Below, in pieces: positions 1 to 7,186 of a DNA stretch of 37,019 nt. Under the pieces are notes generated by a model. That model saw only the letters and a program-made list of their open reading frames with translations. It was not told the origin of the DNA and did no database searches. Numbering within the stretch: the first letter of the stretch is position 1; every line of letters begins with the position of its first letter. Source of the stretch: a virus; the IMG/VR virus record IMGVR_UViG_3300025154_000253, positions 1 through 37,019 of that record; one strand, written 5' to 3'. A program made the translations under genes and the position numbers.

Positions 1-100
1 AGACAAAAGACGCGCTGGCGGGCGTAATAGAAAATCGGGATACCTATCTTTTATTCACTGGCGTTACCCGTTTACGATTTACGGATGCCGCCAGCCCGAA
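1..100. repeat. terminal direct repeat, left copy
   Basis: These 100 bases recur at 36917-37016 with a single difference (G at 14, T at 36930). After that the copies diverge because the right one stops. A near-exact end repeat on a phage-sized contig means either an assembly circle or short terminal redundancy. Removing one copy leaves about 36,916 bp. The plus-strand promoter at 36880-36907 reads straight into this repeat, so in the closed molecule it is the leader of the early operon. Confidence 0.9.
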
Positions 101-130
101 CGCCAGTGAATAAAAGACGGGTATTTTTTT
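40..130 (+). terminator. long leader hairpin with U-run (possible attenuator)
   Basis: Bases 47-65 and 99-117 are perfect 19-bp inverted arms. The pairing extends outward to 40/124 with one A-C mismatch and one G-U pair, giving a stem of about 26 bp around a 33-nt loop. Seven Ts follow at 124-130, the layout of an intrinsic terminator. It lies between the promoter at 36880-36907 (across the closure point) and the first start codon at 151. It could therefore gate early transcription, or simply protect the mRNA 5' end. The loop is unusually large for a simple terminator. Confidence 0.6.
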
Positions 131-150
131 ACCAAAAATCGAGAGGCTGA

Positions 151-309
151 ATGAGCGAAGAACAAGCAGATTACATAATAGATGCAATTGAAATGATGGG
201 CAACGGATACGGAGATCAGAAAGCCGCAATCATTGAACGCCCCCGCAAGGTTTGTGATATAATCATTTTATCAAATGCAACTGGGAAGAGTCGCTATAAT
301 AATTTGTGA
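151..309 (+). CDS. hypothetical small protein, first gene of the early operon
   Basis: This is a 52-codon frame starting at ATG 151 and ending with TGA at 307-309. A purine-rich ribosome-binding site (GAGAGG, 141-146) sits four bases before the ATG. The product begins MSEEQADYIIDAIEMMGNGY and is acidic at its N-terminus; I recognise no domain. It follows the leader hairpin directly, so it is the first possible product of the early transcript. It could also be a short leader-type ORF. Confidence 0.5.
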   Translation: MSEEQADYIIDAIEMMGNGYGDQKAAIIERPRKVCDIIILSNATGKSRYNNL

Positions 310-367
310 AACTCGCCTGCTTGACATGCTTCCCCGTGTCGAGTGGGCGATTTCTATTGAGGAAAAC

Positions 368-610
368 ATGACGGACTTAAATCAATATTCGGAATATTTC
401 AAAAAAGAAGACGATTGCTCTTATACATACATACCAGAAAAACCAAGAATAGCGGTTTATGAAAGAGATAATTATATGTGTCTGAGTTGTGGCACTAGTT
501 ACAATCTGTCAATTGACCATGTAACGCCTAAGTCACAAGGCGGAAAAACCACTTTGAAAAATTGCCAAACTCTTTGTATGTCATGCAATAGAAAGAAGGG
601 GGCTAGATGA
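368..610 (+). CDS. HNH endonuclease
   Basis: An 80-aa protein with a compact HNH (beta-beta-alpha-metal) fold. It shows C38-x2-C41, the catalytic pair D50-H51 in SIDHVTPKSQGG, N65, and C70-x2-C73 followed by N74. The cysteine pairs would bind structural zinc. A longer frame starts at 275, but ATG 368 is preferred because a GAGG box precedes it and the conserved fold begins just after. The gene overlaps the next one by four bases (ATGA), so the two are translationally coupled. It is free-standing rather than in an intron. It may be a homing-type or recombination nuclease; specificity cannot be told from sequence. Confidence 0.85.
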   Translation: MTDLNQYSEYFKKEDDCSYTYIPEKPRIAVYERDNYMCLSCGTSYNLSIDHVTPKSQGGKTTLKNCQTLCMSCNRKKGAR

Positions 611-1326
611 GCAAAACAATTCTTGCACAGGTTGACGGATTTACTCCGCTTATTGACGGCGTAGTTTTGGATGTTGGATTAATGGCGGCGGCGATATTCG
701 GTAAGGCGTGGCGTTTTTGTCAAATGAGCGATGGGGTTTGCAGGGCTACTCAAGATCGTATTGCAAAAGAATTAGGAATAAGCAGGGCAACAGTAAATTC
801 ATACATGGATAAACTGACTGAGGCGGGATACCTGGAAGATACAACCCCCGGCCTACTAGGCTTGCCCCATGTTTATAAAGACACTGGAAAAGCCAACCTG
901 TCAATTTCTTTGACGGCTACCTGTAAAAATTCTTTACAGGGGGGTGTAAAAGAATTTGACACTAAGAAAGAAGTTAAAGAAACAAAAAAGAAAGAAATTA
1001 AAAGAAGCGCGAAAAAAACCGCGAAACCTCCGCCCCCACCCGAAGTGATGCTATTCAGGGAAGTGACAGAGAAATACCCAAATAAGATTAACTTTCCAGA
1101 CGTTGCTCTTATCATTCAAGGAGTTTCAAAAAGACTTGGAAGGGATTGTACCGCCGACGATTTACGCCCATTTTACGCGGCATGGTGTGCGAAAGGATTT
1201 AAGCCTATAAATCTTGCCTGGTTATCATGGGCTGAGAGTGGAGTAATTCCGCAACCACAAAAGCATGTCACAAACGAACCAAAAGGTTTTGATGCAATCA
1301 GGAAATGGGTGAGCAATAATGGCTAG
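607..1326 (+). CDS. winged-helix replication initiator-like protein
   Basis: A 239-aa protein with an N-terminal winged-helix DNA-binding domain: residues about 35-80 include DRIAKELGISRATVNSYMDK, a textbook helix-turn-helix. A Lys/Pro-rich linker (about 118-147, with KKEIKRSAKKTAKPPPPP) leads to a C-terminal helical domain with FYAAWCAKGFKP and WLSWA. This two-domain build is typical of phage replisome-organiser proteins, which open the origin and recruit the helicase loader. The next gene looks like such a loader, which supports the call. Starts and stops overlap on both sides, so this is one operon. It could alternatively be a transcription regulator, but the C-terminal domain and context favour replication. 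Confidence 0.65.
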   Translation: MSKTILAQVDGFTPLIDGVVLDVGLMAAAIFGKAWRFCQMSDGVCRATQDRIAKELGISRATVNSYMDKLTEAGYLEDTTPGLLGLPHVYKDTGKANLSISLTATCKNSLQGGVKEFDTKKEVKETKKKEIKRSAKKTAKPPPPPEVMLFREVTEKYPNKINFPDVALIIQGVSKRLGRDCTADDLRPFYAAWCAKGFKPINLAWLSWAESGVIPQPQKHVTNEPKGFDAIRKWVSNNG

Positions 1327-1879
1327 TCAACAGGAAGTAGCTCAGATCGTGGCGATTATTTCCGCCGCATATCCGAATTATTCACCAACCGAACACACGG
1401 TAGAGATTTACTTTCAATCTTTGCAGGACTTGGATTTTGAGATCCTGAAACTAGCTACCATGAAAAGTATCAACGAATCAGGTCGCGCTTTTGCTCCGTC
1501 GGTTGGGGAGATACGTGGAACAATCGGCGAGATACAACGCAGGGCGCGGGGCATTCCGTCTGCAATAGACGCATGGGATGAGGTATGCAATGCGCCAAAA
1601 CCCTACCCTGCTGATTATATAATCTATCGTGGTGGTGAAATGGTGGAGCATCCCGTTCATCGATGGTCTCATCCGCTGGTTGAGAGGATCGCCAAGCAAT
1701 TCGGTTGGCCTGATTTTCCGAAGTTTGAGGATGAGGGCATAGACCGCGCCCATTTTTTCAAGCAATACGAATCAGCCGTGCAAAATAATATCGCCGAAAT
1801 GATGGAGCTTCCACAAGTAATGAAATATATCGAAGCGGGCAACGCGATGAAGAAACTTGCAGACGGGATGAAGAGATAA
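1319..1879 (+). CDS. replicative helicase loader-like protein (G39P-like)
   Basis: A 186-aa protein. The first 90 residues match the pattern of phage helicase loader/inhibitor N-terminal domains: a helix with EVAQIVAIISAAYPNY, then YFQSLQDLDFEILKLATMK and the FAPSVGEIRG segment. In SPP1, G39P delivers the replicative helicase to the origin-bound initiator. Here no helicase is encoded, so the partner would be host DnaB. The frame overlaps the initiator-like gene by eight bases and ends on the ATG of the next. The C-terminal half (90-186) is unassigned. The family call rests on pattern and context rather than a search. Confidence 0.55.
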   Translation: MASQQEVAQIVAIISAAYPNYSPTEHTVEIYFQSLQDLDFEILKLATMKSINESGRAFAPSVGEIRGTIGEIQRRARGIPSAIDAWDEVCNAPKPYPADYIIYRGGEMVEHPVHRWSHPLVERIAKQFGWPDFPKFEDEGIDRAHFFKQYESAVQNNIAEMMELPQVMKYIEAGNAMKKLADGMKR

Positions 1880-2172
1880 TGGAAAAAGAAATTTATAAAC
1901 CAGTCAGACGCAAATATATCGAATGGGCGATTGACTACTCGCCCGTTACCGATCAACTCATCAAGCGCAAGCGGATATTATTATTCACTGGTGCAAGCCC
2001 CGAGGAGTGGCTGCAATTGGCAGGTGATTTTCAAACCGACGGCGGGCGGGCGAATTTTGCGTACTGTATGACAGAGTACAGAAAATTAACAGGCGTGGAA
2101 ATACAAGAGCCTGAATTCCAACAACCACCCGACGAAATATATGATTGGCAGTCGCGCGCCGATATGGATTGA
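1879..2172 (+). CDS. hypothetical early protein
   Basis: A 97-aa acidic soluble protein, MEKEIYKPVRRKYIEWAIDY at the start. Its ATG overlaps the TAA of the helicase-loader-like gene (TAATG). No domain, membrane segment or metal motif is visible. Position in the replication operon suggests an accessory DNA-metabolism or host-takeover role, but that is inference from place only. The stretch 2173-2250 after it holds no convincing gene. Confidence 0.7.
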   Translation: MEKEIYKPVRRKYIEWAIDYSPVTDQLIKRKRILLFTGASPEEWLQLAGDFQTDGGRANFAYCMTEYRKLTGVEIQEPEFQQPPDEIYDWQSRADMD

Positions 2173-2250
2173 AATAATTCGCAAGAGCGGCAGATATTGA
2201 GCCAGTATCCAGAGACCCGCAAGGATATGGAATAGAGAAAGGATGATGAG

Positions 2251-2400
2251 ATGATAAAACTAACCAATACATTAATTATATTTTTCGACTTGTTTGGAAG
2301 TGATTATTATGGCGAAAAAATTGATTCCGAATTTGCCTGGGAACTGGCGAAAATATTTGAAGAACACTCGGATGTGCTTGAAGGATTTGAGCGACTATGA
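2251..2400 (+). CDS. hypothetical 49-aa acidic protein
   Basis: ATG at 2251 follows a purine-rich ribosome-binding site (GAAAGGATGATGAG). The frame ends with TGA at 2398-2400, which overlaps the next ATG at 2397 (ATGA). The product begins MIKLTNTLIIFFDLFG and continues with an acidic helix (EHSDVLEGFERL). The tight overlap with the nuclease gene argues for this frame over the longer competing frame at 2294-2512. Function unknown. Confidence 0.7.
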   Translation: MIKLTNTLIIFFDLFGSDYYGEKIDSEFAWELAKIFEEHSDVLEGFERL

Positions 2401-2738
2401 GCGAGGACAAAAAAGATTTGTTTCTTTACTACTGGAAACTTATAACCACTTACAAAGAACCCGAAAAGGAATTCAACTTCGATGCAAGCATAGGCCGCAA
2501 ACATCATTTTGATTTATGTTGGCCTGAACGGAAGATCGCCGTTGAAATCAACGGGCAGGCATGGCACACAAAAGGCGGAGGCAGGCACGGTAAGGACGCC
2601 GACCTTGAAAAGATGAACCTGGCTGTTGTAATGGGCTGGCGCGTATTTCAACTCAGCCCGGAGATGTTGAATAATGATCCCGATAGATGGATCAACATGA
2701 TATTGAACCAATTGAGAGGAAACGATGACACTTACTGA
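2397..2738 (+). CDS. Vsr/DUF559-like PD-(D/E)xK endonuclease
   Basis: A 113-aa single-domain nuclease. Key residues are D39 in HHFDLCW, E50 in IAVEINGQAWH, H57, a basic GGRHGKDADLEKMN segment, and the C-terminal strand GWRVFQLSP. This is the order seen in Vsr-like and phage resolvase-type PD-(D/E)xK enzymes, which use D/E-bound Mg2+ to cut DNA. In an early operon, likely jobs are branch resolution, mismatch nicking or host DNA attack. It is a different subfamily member from the intein-borne enzyme at 23118-23840, although both share the E-I-x-G-x-x-W-H signature. Confidence 0.75.
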   Translation: MSEDKKDLFLYYWKLITTYKEPEKEFNFDASIGRKHHFDLCWPERKIAVEINGQAWHTKGGGRHGKDADLEKMNLAVVMGWRVFQLSPEMLNNDPDRWINMILNQLRGNDDTY

Positions 2739-2985
2739 CGAACAAATCGAATACATGGAAGCCAACCCCGACAAGTCCATGACCGCGGACATTTTAAGAG
2801 AGTGGCTCGCGCAGTGGCAGGAGATAGGATGTCTCACAAAGAAAACTGAGGCGGCGCGGAACGCATTCCAGGTCAGGGTTTATAGATACAAAAAAAACGC
2901 GAGACTAAAGCACGCGCTTCTGCGGGAAAGCGACCCATACGGTCAGATTGTTTATGACGACGGGGAGTCGGGAGTGCAGCAATGA
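2725..2985 (+). CDS. hypothetical early protein with basic centre
   Basis: An 86-aa protein overlapping the nuclease gene by 14 bases. Residues about 43-62 are rich in Arg/Lys and aromatics (FQVRVYRYKKNARLKHALL), flanked by acidic ends. A nucleic-acid-binding or adaptor role is possible but not shown. The stop codon overlaps the next ATG (ATGA at 2982-2985). Confidence 0.7.
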   Translation: MTLTDEQIEYMEANPDKSMTADILREWLAQWQEIGCLTKKTEAARNAFQVRVYRYKKNARLKHALLRESDPYGQIVYDDGESGVQQ

Positions 2986-3128
2986 ATACACTTGTAATAA
3001 TAGCCGTCATTATAATCCTCGTAGCAATCCTCATAACCCTATTCAAGGTTTTTATCGTTGGCGATATTCCCGATGGATGGGAGGATGAAGAGGCATTTCA
3101 CTATGGCATTGACCCGAGGCATAAATGA
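2982..3128 (+). CDS. 48-aa single-pass membrane protein
   Basis: ATG 2982 overlaps the previous stop (ATGA). The first 25 residues (MNTLVIIAVIIILVAILITL) are one strongly hydrophobic helix, followed by an acidic cytoplasmic or external tail (GWEDEEAFHYGIDPRHK). The stop at 3126-3128 overlaps the next ATG. It is too short for routine gene finders, but the ATGA couplings at both ends make it convincing. Possible superinfection-exclusion or host-membrane effector; this is inference. Confidence 0.7.
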   Translation: MNTLVIIAVIIILVAILITLFKVFIVGDIPDGWEDEEAFHYGIDPRHK

Positions 3129-3265
3129 TCGCGTTTATCCTGTATGGTCTGGTCATCATTGCGTTGACCTTGAATGTGGATGTTCGCTATCCTCGAAAAT
3201 ATCCGCGCCGTTTTAGCTGCCGCATTGTAGACGGAGTACCTAATGACATCAAATATATTGACTGA
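3125..3265 (+). CDS. 46-aa membrane-anchored peptide
   Basis: ATG 3125 overlaps the previous stop (ATGA); TGA at 3263-3265. Residues 1-17 form a short hydrophobic helix (MIAFILYGLVIIALTLNV), then a strongly basic stretch (RYPRKYPRRFSCR) and an acidic end. This is a positive-inside single-pass topology. It pairs with the preceding tiny membrane protein, and the two may act together. No family recognised. Confidence 0.65.
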   Translation: MIAFILYGLVIIALTLNVDVRYPRKYPRRFSCRIVDGVPNDIKYID

Positions 3266-3312
3266 TTTGAAGCGGATGAAAATAATTAGCGCCAAAAATC
3301 AGATTTGAATAG

Positions 3313-4095
3313 ATGAGGAAAAAAATGAAAGAAGCGCCTTTTAGATTAGCTTTATTTAGTATTCTTATTACCGTAATCCGTATTGCCCTATTCGTGTTCA
3401 TCATTGACAAAGGCTATGGCGAAACGCTCGGTAAAATCTTTGCCGTCACTTTTGCCTTCCTCATGGCGGCGGGCACTTATCTCTCCGCTTTTTCAGTCAG
3501 GTTTAAGAATTCGCGTTGGGCCGGACTGGCGGGACTTGCCCTGTTCGGGGCCGGCGATCTGCTTTTCAACGAGGCGGCGGTAGTGTACGTCACGTCCTCG
3601 GCGACTCTAATTCCGCCTGAAAGTAATTTTCTGAATATGTCGAGCAGCGATTTACTTTATTCCATGCAGGTATTAACATTGGTGTTTGGCGCAATGCCTA
3701 CCCTCGCGGCGGCAGTGTTGGGATGGATGCAGGCTAGTTTCTACAAAGTAACGGAGCTTAACAAGGCGGGGCTGATGGGGCGGATCAGCACGGCGCTCGG
3801 CAGGATAGTAATGAGTTGGGGGGTGGGGATTGCCGTCAGATTTGAGGGCGGAAAGAAAGGTTCGGGAAACTTTCGGAAAGATTCGGAAGAATATGAAGGT
3901 AAAAACGCCGAAGTTTTGAGATGGGACTGGCGTAGATTGAGCGACCAAGAGAAAGAAGAATTACGTGGTAAAGAACCCCGAAAGATTAGAGAGGAATACA
4001 CAGGAATGGACGGAAAGACTTCTGAGAATTGGTACTTTCGGGCGAATGGACGTAAGTATTCTGAAGTCAAGAAACTTATGGCGGGCAGAAAATGA
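3313..4095 (+). CDS. four-helix membrane protein with cytoplasmic C-terminal domain
   Basis: A 260-aa protein with about four hydrophobic segments: near 9-30 (LALFSILITVIRIALFVFII), 40-60, 73-100 and 122-145. A soluble C-terminal domain (about 175-260) follows, rich in charge, with WDWRRLSDQEKEELRGKEPR and a helix-turn-helix-like REEYTGMDGKTSENWYFRA. That last part resembles small DNA- or protein-binding modules in which an Ile/Ala-x-x-Tyr helix precedes a T-x-x-NW recognition helix. A second start (ATG 3325) is possible. It ends on the ATG of the zinc-ribbon gene. A membrane sensor or exclusion role is conceivable; function unknown. Confidence 0.7.
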   Translation: MRKKMKEAPFRLALFSILITVIRIALFVFIIDKGYGETLGKIFAVTFAFLMAAGTYLSAFSVRFKNSRWAGLAGLALFGAGDLLFNEAAVVYVTSSATLIPPESNFLNMSSSDLLYSMQVLTLVFGAMPTLAAAVLGWMQASFYKVTELNKAGLMGRISTALGRIVMSWGVGIAVRFEGGKKGSGNFRKDSEEYEGKNAEVLRWDWRRLSDQEKEELRGKEPRKIREEYTGMDGKTSENWYFRANGRKYSEVKKLMAGRK

Positions 4096-4319
4096 AAAAG
4101 TGTACTAATTGTGGCGAGAAAAAAGAACTCAAAGACTTTTATGAGGACAAATCAAAAAGAACCAAGTTTACATCCTGGTGTAGGATGTGCATACGCAATA
4201 GAGAAAGAGAATCGTATCCTGGCAAGAAAGACAAAAGAGAAATTATTCCATGTTACACCGAACAGAGAGAAATGCGTATTACAAGAAGATCAGAAATGAA
4301 TGCCCAGAAAAAGAAATGA
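4092..4319 (+). CDS. zinc-ribbon protein
   Basis: A 75-aa protein with two cysteine pairs, C4-x2-C7 (KKCTNCGEKKELKDFY) and C30-x2-C33 (WCRMCIRNRERE), separated by a short aromatic/basic loop, then a basic tail. The same C-x2-C...FY...C-x2-C layout occurs in small phage proteins related to HNH zinc knuckles but lacking the catalytic His. DNA binding or a degenerate nuclease is likely. It is the last gene of the plus-strand operon, coupled to the membrane protein by ATGA and followed by a terminator. Confidence 0.75.
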   Translation: MKKCTNCGEKKELKDFYEDKSKRTKFTSWCRMCIRNRERESYPGKKDKREIIPCYTEQREMRITRRSEMNAQKKK

Positions 4320-4371
4320 AATGGAAGCATAATCGGAGAGCGCGGCAATAGCGCAATTTATCGGTAAACAA

Positions 4372-4400
4372 AACACGCCCTGAGCAGGGCGTGTTTTGTT
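4372..4400 (+). terminator. intrinsic terminator of the early operon
   Basis: A perfect 10-bp stem (4372-4381 with 4386-4395), four-base loop GAGC, then TTTTGTT. It lies about 50 bases after the zinc-ribbon gene stop. The left flank is A-rich, so it may also stop minus-strand transcription that escapes the next hairpin. Confidence 0.85.
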
Positions 4401-4461
4401 ATATAATCCTTTCGTCTCCGCACGGAGAAATGAGAATGGTATCCGCGCGCGTAGACCGAGC

Positions 4462-4496
4462 AAAACAGGACGACTCCGATAAGTCGTCCTGTTTTG
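4462..4496. terminator. bidirectional terminator between convergent operons
   Basis: A perfect 14-bp stem (4462-4475 with 4482-4495) with a six-base loop. T-rich tracts flank it on the plus side (TTTTGTTATTT), and four As on the other side give Ts in the minus transcript. It overlaps the end of the minus-strand holin-like gene (stop at 4497-4499), so it closes the late operon. The 60 bases between the two terminators hold no gene. Confidence 0.85.
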
Positions 4497-4751
4497 TTAT
4501 TTCTTCAGCATCGGTTTATTTTTGACATACACAGCGAGATCAACGCCACCCATTGCGCCAAGATAGAACTTAGCGAAGTCAATGACTCCGTTGATCCAGG
4601 GCGCAGCGTTGGGGAACGCCAGTCCGATCTGCGGGGAGAGCCAAATGAACAATCCAACCAGGAAGGCGGCAAGGATCACATAGCTCCCTTTCAGTCCGAG
4701 GCGTTCTTTGAAGAACGCTGTGATCGCGGCAAGTAAAACTAAATCAAACAT
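4497..4751 (-). CDS. holin-like membrane protein
   Basis: An 84-aa protein with a short N-terminal hydrophobic helix (FDLVLLAAITAFF), a second stronger one at about 22-45 (GSYVILAAFLVGLFIWL), and a third amphipathic/hydrophobic region near 50-75, ending in a basic tail (KNKPMLKK). Size, two to three helices and a charged C-terminus fit phage holins, which form the pores that release or trigger endolysin. It is the last gene of the late operon, close to the GH25 lysozyme gene, which supports the call. Class cannot be set from sequence. Confidence 0.65.
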   Translation of the reverse strand: MFDLVLLAAITAFFKERLGLKGSYVILAAFLVGLFIWLSPQIGLAFPNAAPWINGVIDFAKFYLGAMGGVDLAVYVKNKPMLKK

Positions 4752-4791
4752 TTTTATCTCCTTATTATTTCACGGGCAGCGCACCCGGAAT

Positions 4792-5091
4792 TTACGGTTT
4801 TACGTTTTGAAAAAGGATCCACAACAGTCCGAGGATCGCAAACGTCGCCAGCTGCGGAACAACCTTGTCGAGAAATATTCTCTTGGCAGTTGAGCCTGTC
4901 TGCAACTCTTCTAAAATTTTCTTTTCTAGCATATAGGTGTGTAAAATTACTTTGGCTATATTTCGTATTGCCTCTGCATTTTGTTTTTGCGTTCGCAGAG
5001 GGCCTGAGATAATAACCAACAGGTCGTTTATAGTTCCGTTCATGTCGGGAATATCGTGTTTGTCTTCCATGCGTTTTGTAAACCTCTTCAT
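4792..5091 (-). CDS. C-terminally anchored membrane protein, lysis module
   Basis: A 99-aa protein whose first 75 residues are soluble and helical (MNGTINDLLVIISGPLRTQK, then an amphipathic helix with AIRNIAKVILHTYMLEKKI). It ends in one hydrophobic helix (VPQLATFAILGLLWILFQNV). This tail-anchor layout is seen in haemolysin XhlA-like lysis proteins, which partner with holins. It sits between the holin-like gene and an unassigned late gene, in the lysis cassette. The XhlA comparison is layout only. Confidence 0.6.
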   Translation of the reverse strand: MKRFTKRMEDKHDIPDMNGTINDLLVIISGPLRTQKQNAEAIRNIAKVILHTYMLEKKILEELQTGSTAKRIFLDKVVPQLATFAILGLLWILFQNVKP

Positions 5092-5095
5092 TGTT

Positions 5096-5779
5096 TCACC
5101 ACAGCCACGCGGGATTATAGGGATTCGGAATGCTCGCCACTTCCTTTAATTCATCCATCCTGATATACAAAGGCACGGGACTGATGAGGGCTGTCAAGCA
5201 GGGCTTATAAGGCGCAACGATCCGCCCGCCCATCTGAGGGAACGGATTGCGTCCCTGGCTTCCGTTCGCAATTCCTTTACCTATAATCTGATGATGGACA
5301 AGATGTTCGTTTCCAAAATAAGATATATTTGCTGGTAAATTATTCGGATCAAGCACTTCGATTTTCAGCACAGGTATTCCAGCGGGTATCCCCATACTCC
5401 CATCCGAAATCACAGGCTCGCCAGAGACAACGTTTGCCCGCATCCCGATATTTACTTCCATTTTTGCGGGTTGGTTTATATCGCCCTCGCCCGTGATGTA
5501 GTTATAACAACCATCGCTAAATTTTCCTACTGTGTTCCACGTATCTCTGTACGGCGCAAATGCGGCGTGGTCTCTCGCCTCGTTATCTGACCTGTTCAAG
5601 CCGAAGATGAAGTTCTGCAACTCGGACGTAAAATTGATCGTCTTTTGCGGACGATACTGGCAGGTCATTGGTTTGCCCTCGCGTTCTACGGGCGGGTCAA
5701 GCATATCGTCGGGTAGAATCCACCAAAGACGGCGGGGTTTATCAATCGAAATGGTGAAACGCAGATTTATATCCGTCAT
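5096..5779 (-). CDS. unassigned late protein, possibly tail-associated
   Basis: A 227-aa soluble protein with no transmembrane helix or signal peptide. It starts with a beta-rich stretch (INLRFTISIDKPRRLWWILP), then YNYITGEGDINQPAKMEVNI, and ends near PNPYNPAWLW, giving many Trp, Tyr and Pro. It overlaps the lysozyme gene (ATGA at 5776-5779). Its place between lysin and membrane proteins suggests either a virion accessory protein or a lysis helper. I do not recognise the family. Confidence 0.6.
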   Translation of the reverse strand: MTDINLRFTISIDKPRRLWWILPDDMLDPPVEREGKPMTCQYRPQKTINFTSELQNFIFGLNRSDNEARDHAAFAPYRDTWNTVGKFSDGCYNYITGEGDINQPAKMEVNIGMRANVVSGEPVISDGSMGIPAGIPVLKIEVLDPNNLPANISYFGNEHLVHHQIIGKGIANGSQGRNPFPQMGGRIVAPYKPCLTALISPVPLYIRMDELKEVASIPNPYNPAWLW

Positions 5780-6852
5780 AATGGATTCAAATCAAATGCC
5801 TTTGTTTCGTACCCATCCGCAGTAGCGGTCATGTGTAAAACGGGAAACCCAGTGGGCGGAGGGGTTGAATTAACTATGTCCCTTAAAAGCCATGCCGCTA
5901 CATAGCCCACACGCGCCACGCCATTAACTTTTGTGACGTGCATCCAGTTCTCGGCAGTGATAACATCGCCTTCGAGTTTGTCGTTCATCACTACCTGAGG
6001 CGGTAAAATATTGCCGCTTGAAACAACTGGCGCGGATCTGAAATTTAATACATCTGAATTTACTGTTGCCGTAATCATTGTTTCTCCTGTTGGTGGATCG
6101 TCTGGTGGAATGACAACTTCTCCAAGACTTTCTAAATATCCATCCAGCATGACGTTGAAATCATACGTGGTCGGCTGGTGGTTGTCCTTCATTATAAACC
6201 CGTCTATAAATCCTCCGTCGCTATACTGCCACACTTTCGGTTCACGATGATACCAAGATGGGCGGTATTTTGTCGATGTTGGAAACCAAATATTTTTGTC
6301 TATATAAGGTCCATCGGGATACCACGCCCACCACATGTCATGGTTGTTGATCCAATCAGGCATAAGATTATTTATCATCATGCGTTCAAGTTGGTCTTTG
6401 CGTGAGTATATCCCAGGCTTTTGTCCTATTTCGCGCTCTACATGATCGAGCCACTGTTTCACCAGATTGCGGTAATTCTTGCCATTTGGAACAGATGTGT
6501 TGCCATATTCCTCTAAATCAAGCCACAACTTTTCCTTGCCTGTATATCCAGCCAGTCTGATTTGCTTTATAAAATTCTCGGCTTGATCTCCAATTCCATC
6601 TGATGCGGTTTGTCCAGAATACATAGGAACTCCGTACCAGTAATGATAGGCGGCAACTGGAACGCCTTTATCGCGCCAGTAATTCCAATGGTTGACGAAC
6701 TCGGTATCCTGTCTTACGCCGTAGGTGGCACGAGCAATGACATGCTTTGGCTTTGGGTTAACTTTGCCATAGTCTGCACGTTCATACCAAATAGGCTCAT
6801 AGTACGACACATCAATTGCGTGGTCTTGCTTTACGATAAACGTGTTCGCCAT
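5776..6852 (-). CDS. endolysin: GH25 lysozyme with SH3-like wall-binding domain
   Basis: A 358-aa enzyme cutting the N-acetylmuramic acid to N-acetylglucosamine bond of peptidoglycan. Residues 10-220 form a GH25 barrel: D14 in HAIDVSYYEP, the D112-L-E114 pair in WLDLEEYG, AAYHYWYG in the middle, and WQYSDGG near the end of the domain. Residues about 255-335 form a bacterial SH3-like repeat (VNSDVLNFRSAPV, then GYVAAWLLRDI) that should bind the wall. Start 6852 is preferred over 6864 because GGAG sits seven bases before it. No signal peptide is present, so export needs a holin, which is nearby. Confidence 0.9.
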   Translation of the reverse strand: MANTFIVKQDHAIDVSYYEPIWYERADYGKVNPKPKHVIARATYGVRQDTEFVNHWNYWRDKGVPVAAYHYWYGVPMYSGQTASDGIGDQAENFIKQIRLAGYTGKEKLWLDLEEYGNTSVPNGKNYRNLVKQWLDHVEREIGQKPGIYSRKDQLERMMINNLMPDWINNHDMWWAWYPDGPYIDKNIWFPTSTKYRPSWYHREPKVWQYSDGGFIDGFIMKDNHQPTTYDFNVMLDGYLESLGEVVIPPDDPPTGETMITATVNSDVLNFRSAPVVSSGNILPPQVVMNDKLEGDVITAENWMHVTKVNGVARVGYVAAWLLRDIVNSTPPPTGFPVLHMTATADGYETKAFDLNPL

Positions 6853-6883
6853 TGTATTCTCCATAGGTCTACAAGTTTGATTG

Positions 6884-7177
6884 TTATAATTTTATCTCCT
6901 CAGCGTTCTCGACATCCGCTTTGAGTTCCAATAATTTCTCGTCCACAATGCCAAACGGATACGCACGCAGATAACCGACCAATGTTTCCCAATCAGCATC
7001 CTCAAGTTTCAGCACATCGCCAGCGGTTTTCAGTGTATTCAGTACGCGCAGAGCCTTACCCATTTCATCCAGTGTGATGCCCTGCGGATGATGCTTGATT
7101 ACGTCAGTCAGAACGGAGCGATAATCAATGACCAGTCCGCCGTCACCCTGCAATTGTTTTAGTTCGATTTGTTTCAT
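6884..7177 (-). CDS. hypothetical protein downstream of the tail protein
   Basis: A 97-aa acidic helical protein, MKQIELKQLQGDGGLVIDYR at the start. It contains a pattern like short phage proteins that follow tail genes (ITLDEMGKALRVLNTLKTA). It sits nine bases after the large tail protein gene with an AGGAG-type site. Small proteins here may be tail-fibre chaperones or Gam-like regulators; neither is shown. Confidence 0.6.
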   Translation of the reverse strand: MKQIELKQLQGDGGLVIDYRSVLTDVIKHHPQGITLDEMGKALRVLNTLKTAGDVLKLEDADWETLVGYLRAYPFGIVDEKLLELKADVENAEEIKL

Positions 7178-7186
7178 TTGATTCTC

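Noticed and set aside
233-263. Promoter before the HNH gene (TTGAAC...TATAAT)
   Set aside because: The -10 is good but the spacer is 19 bases, and it lies within the 151-309 ORF; not strong enough to list as a feature.
2294-2512. 72-aa plus-strand ORF
   Set aside because: It competes with the 2251-2400 gene, which has a ribosome-binding site and an ATGA join to the nuclease gene, and it overlaps the nuclease start in another frame.
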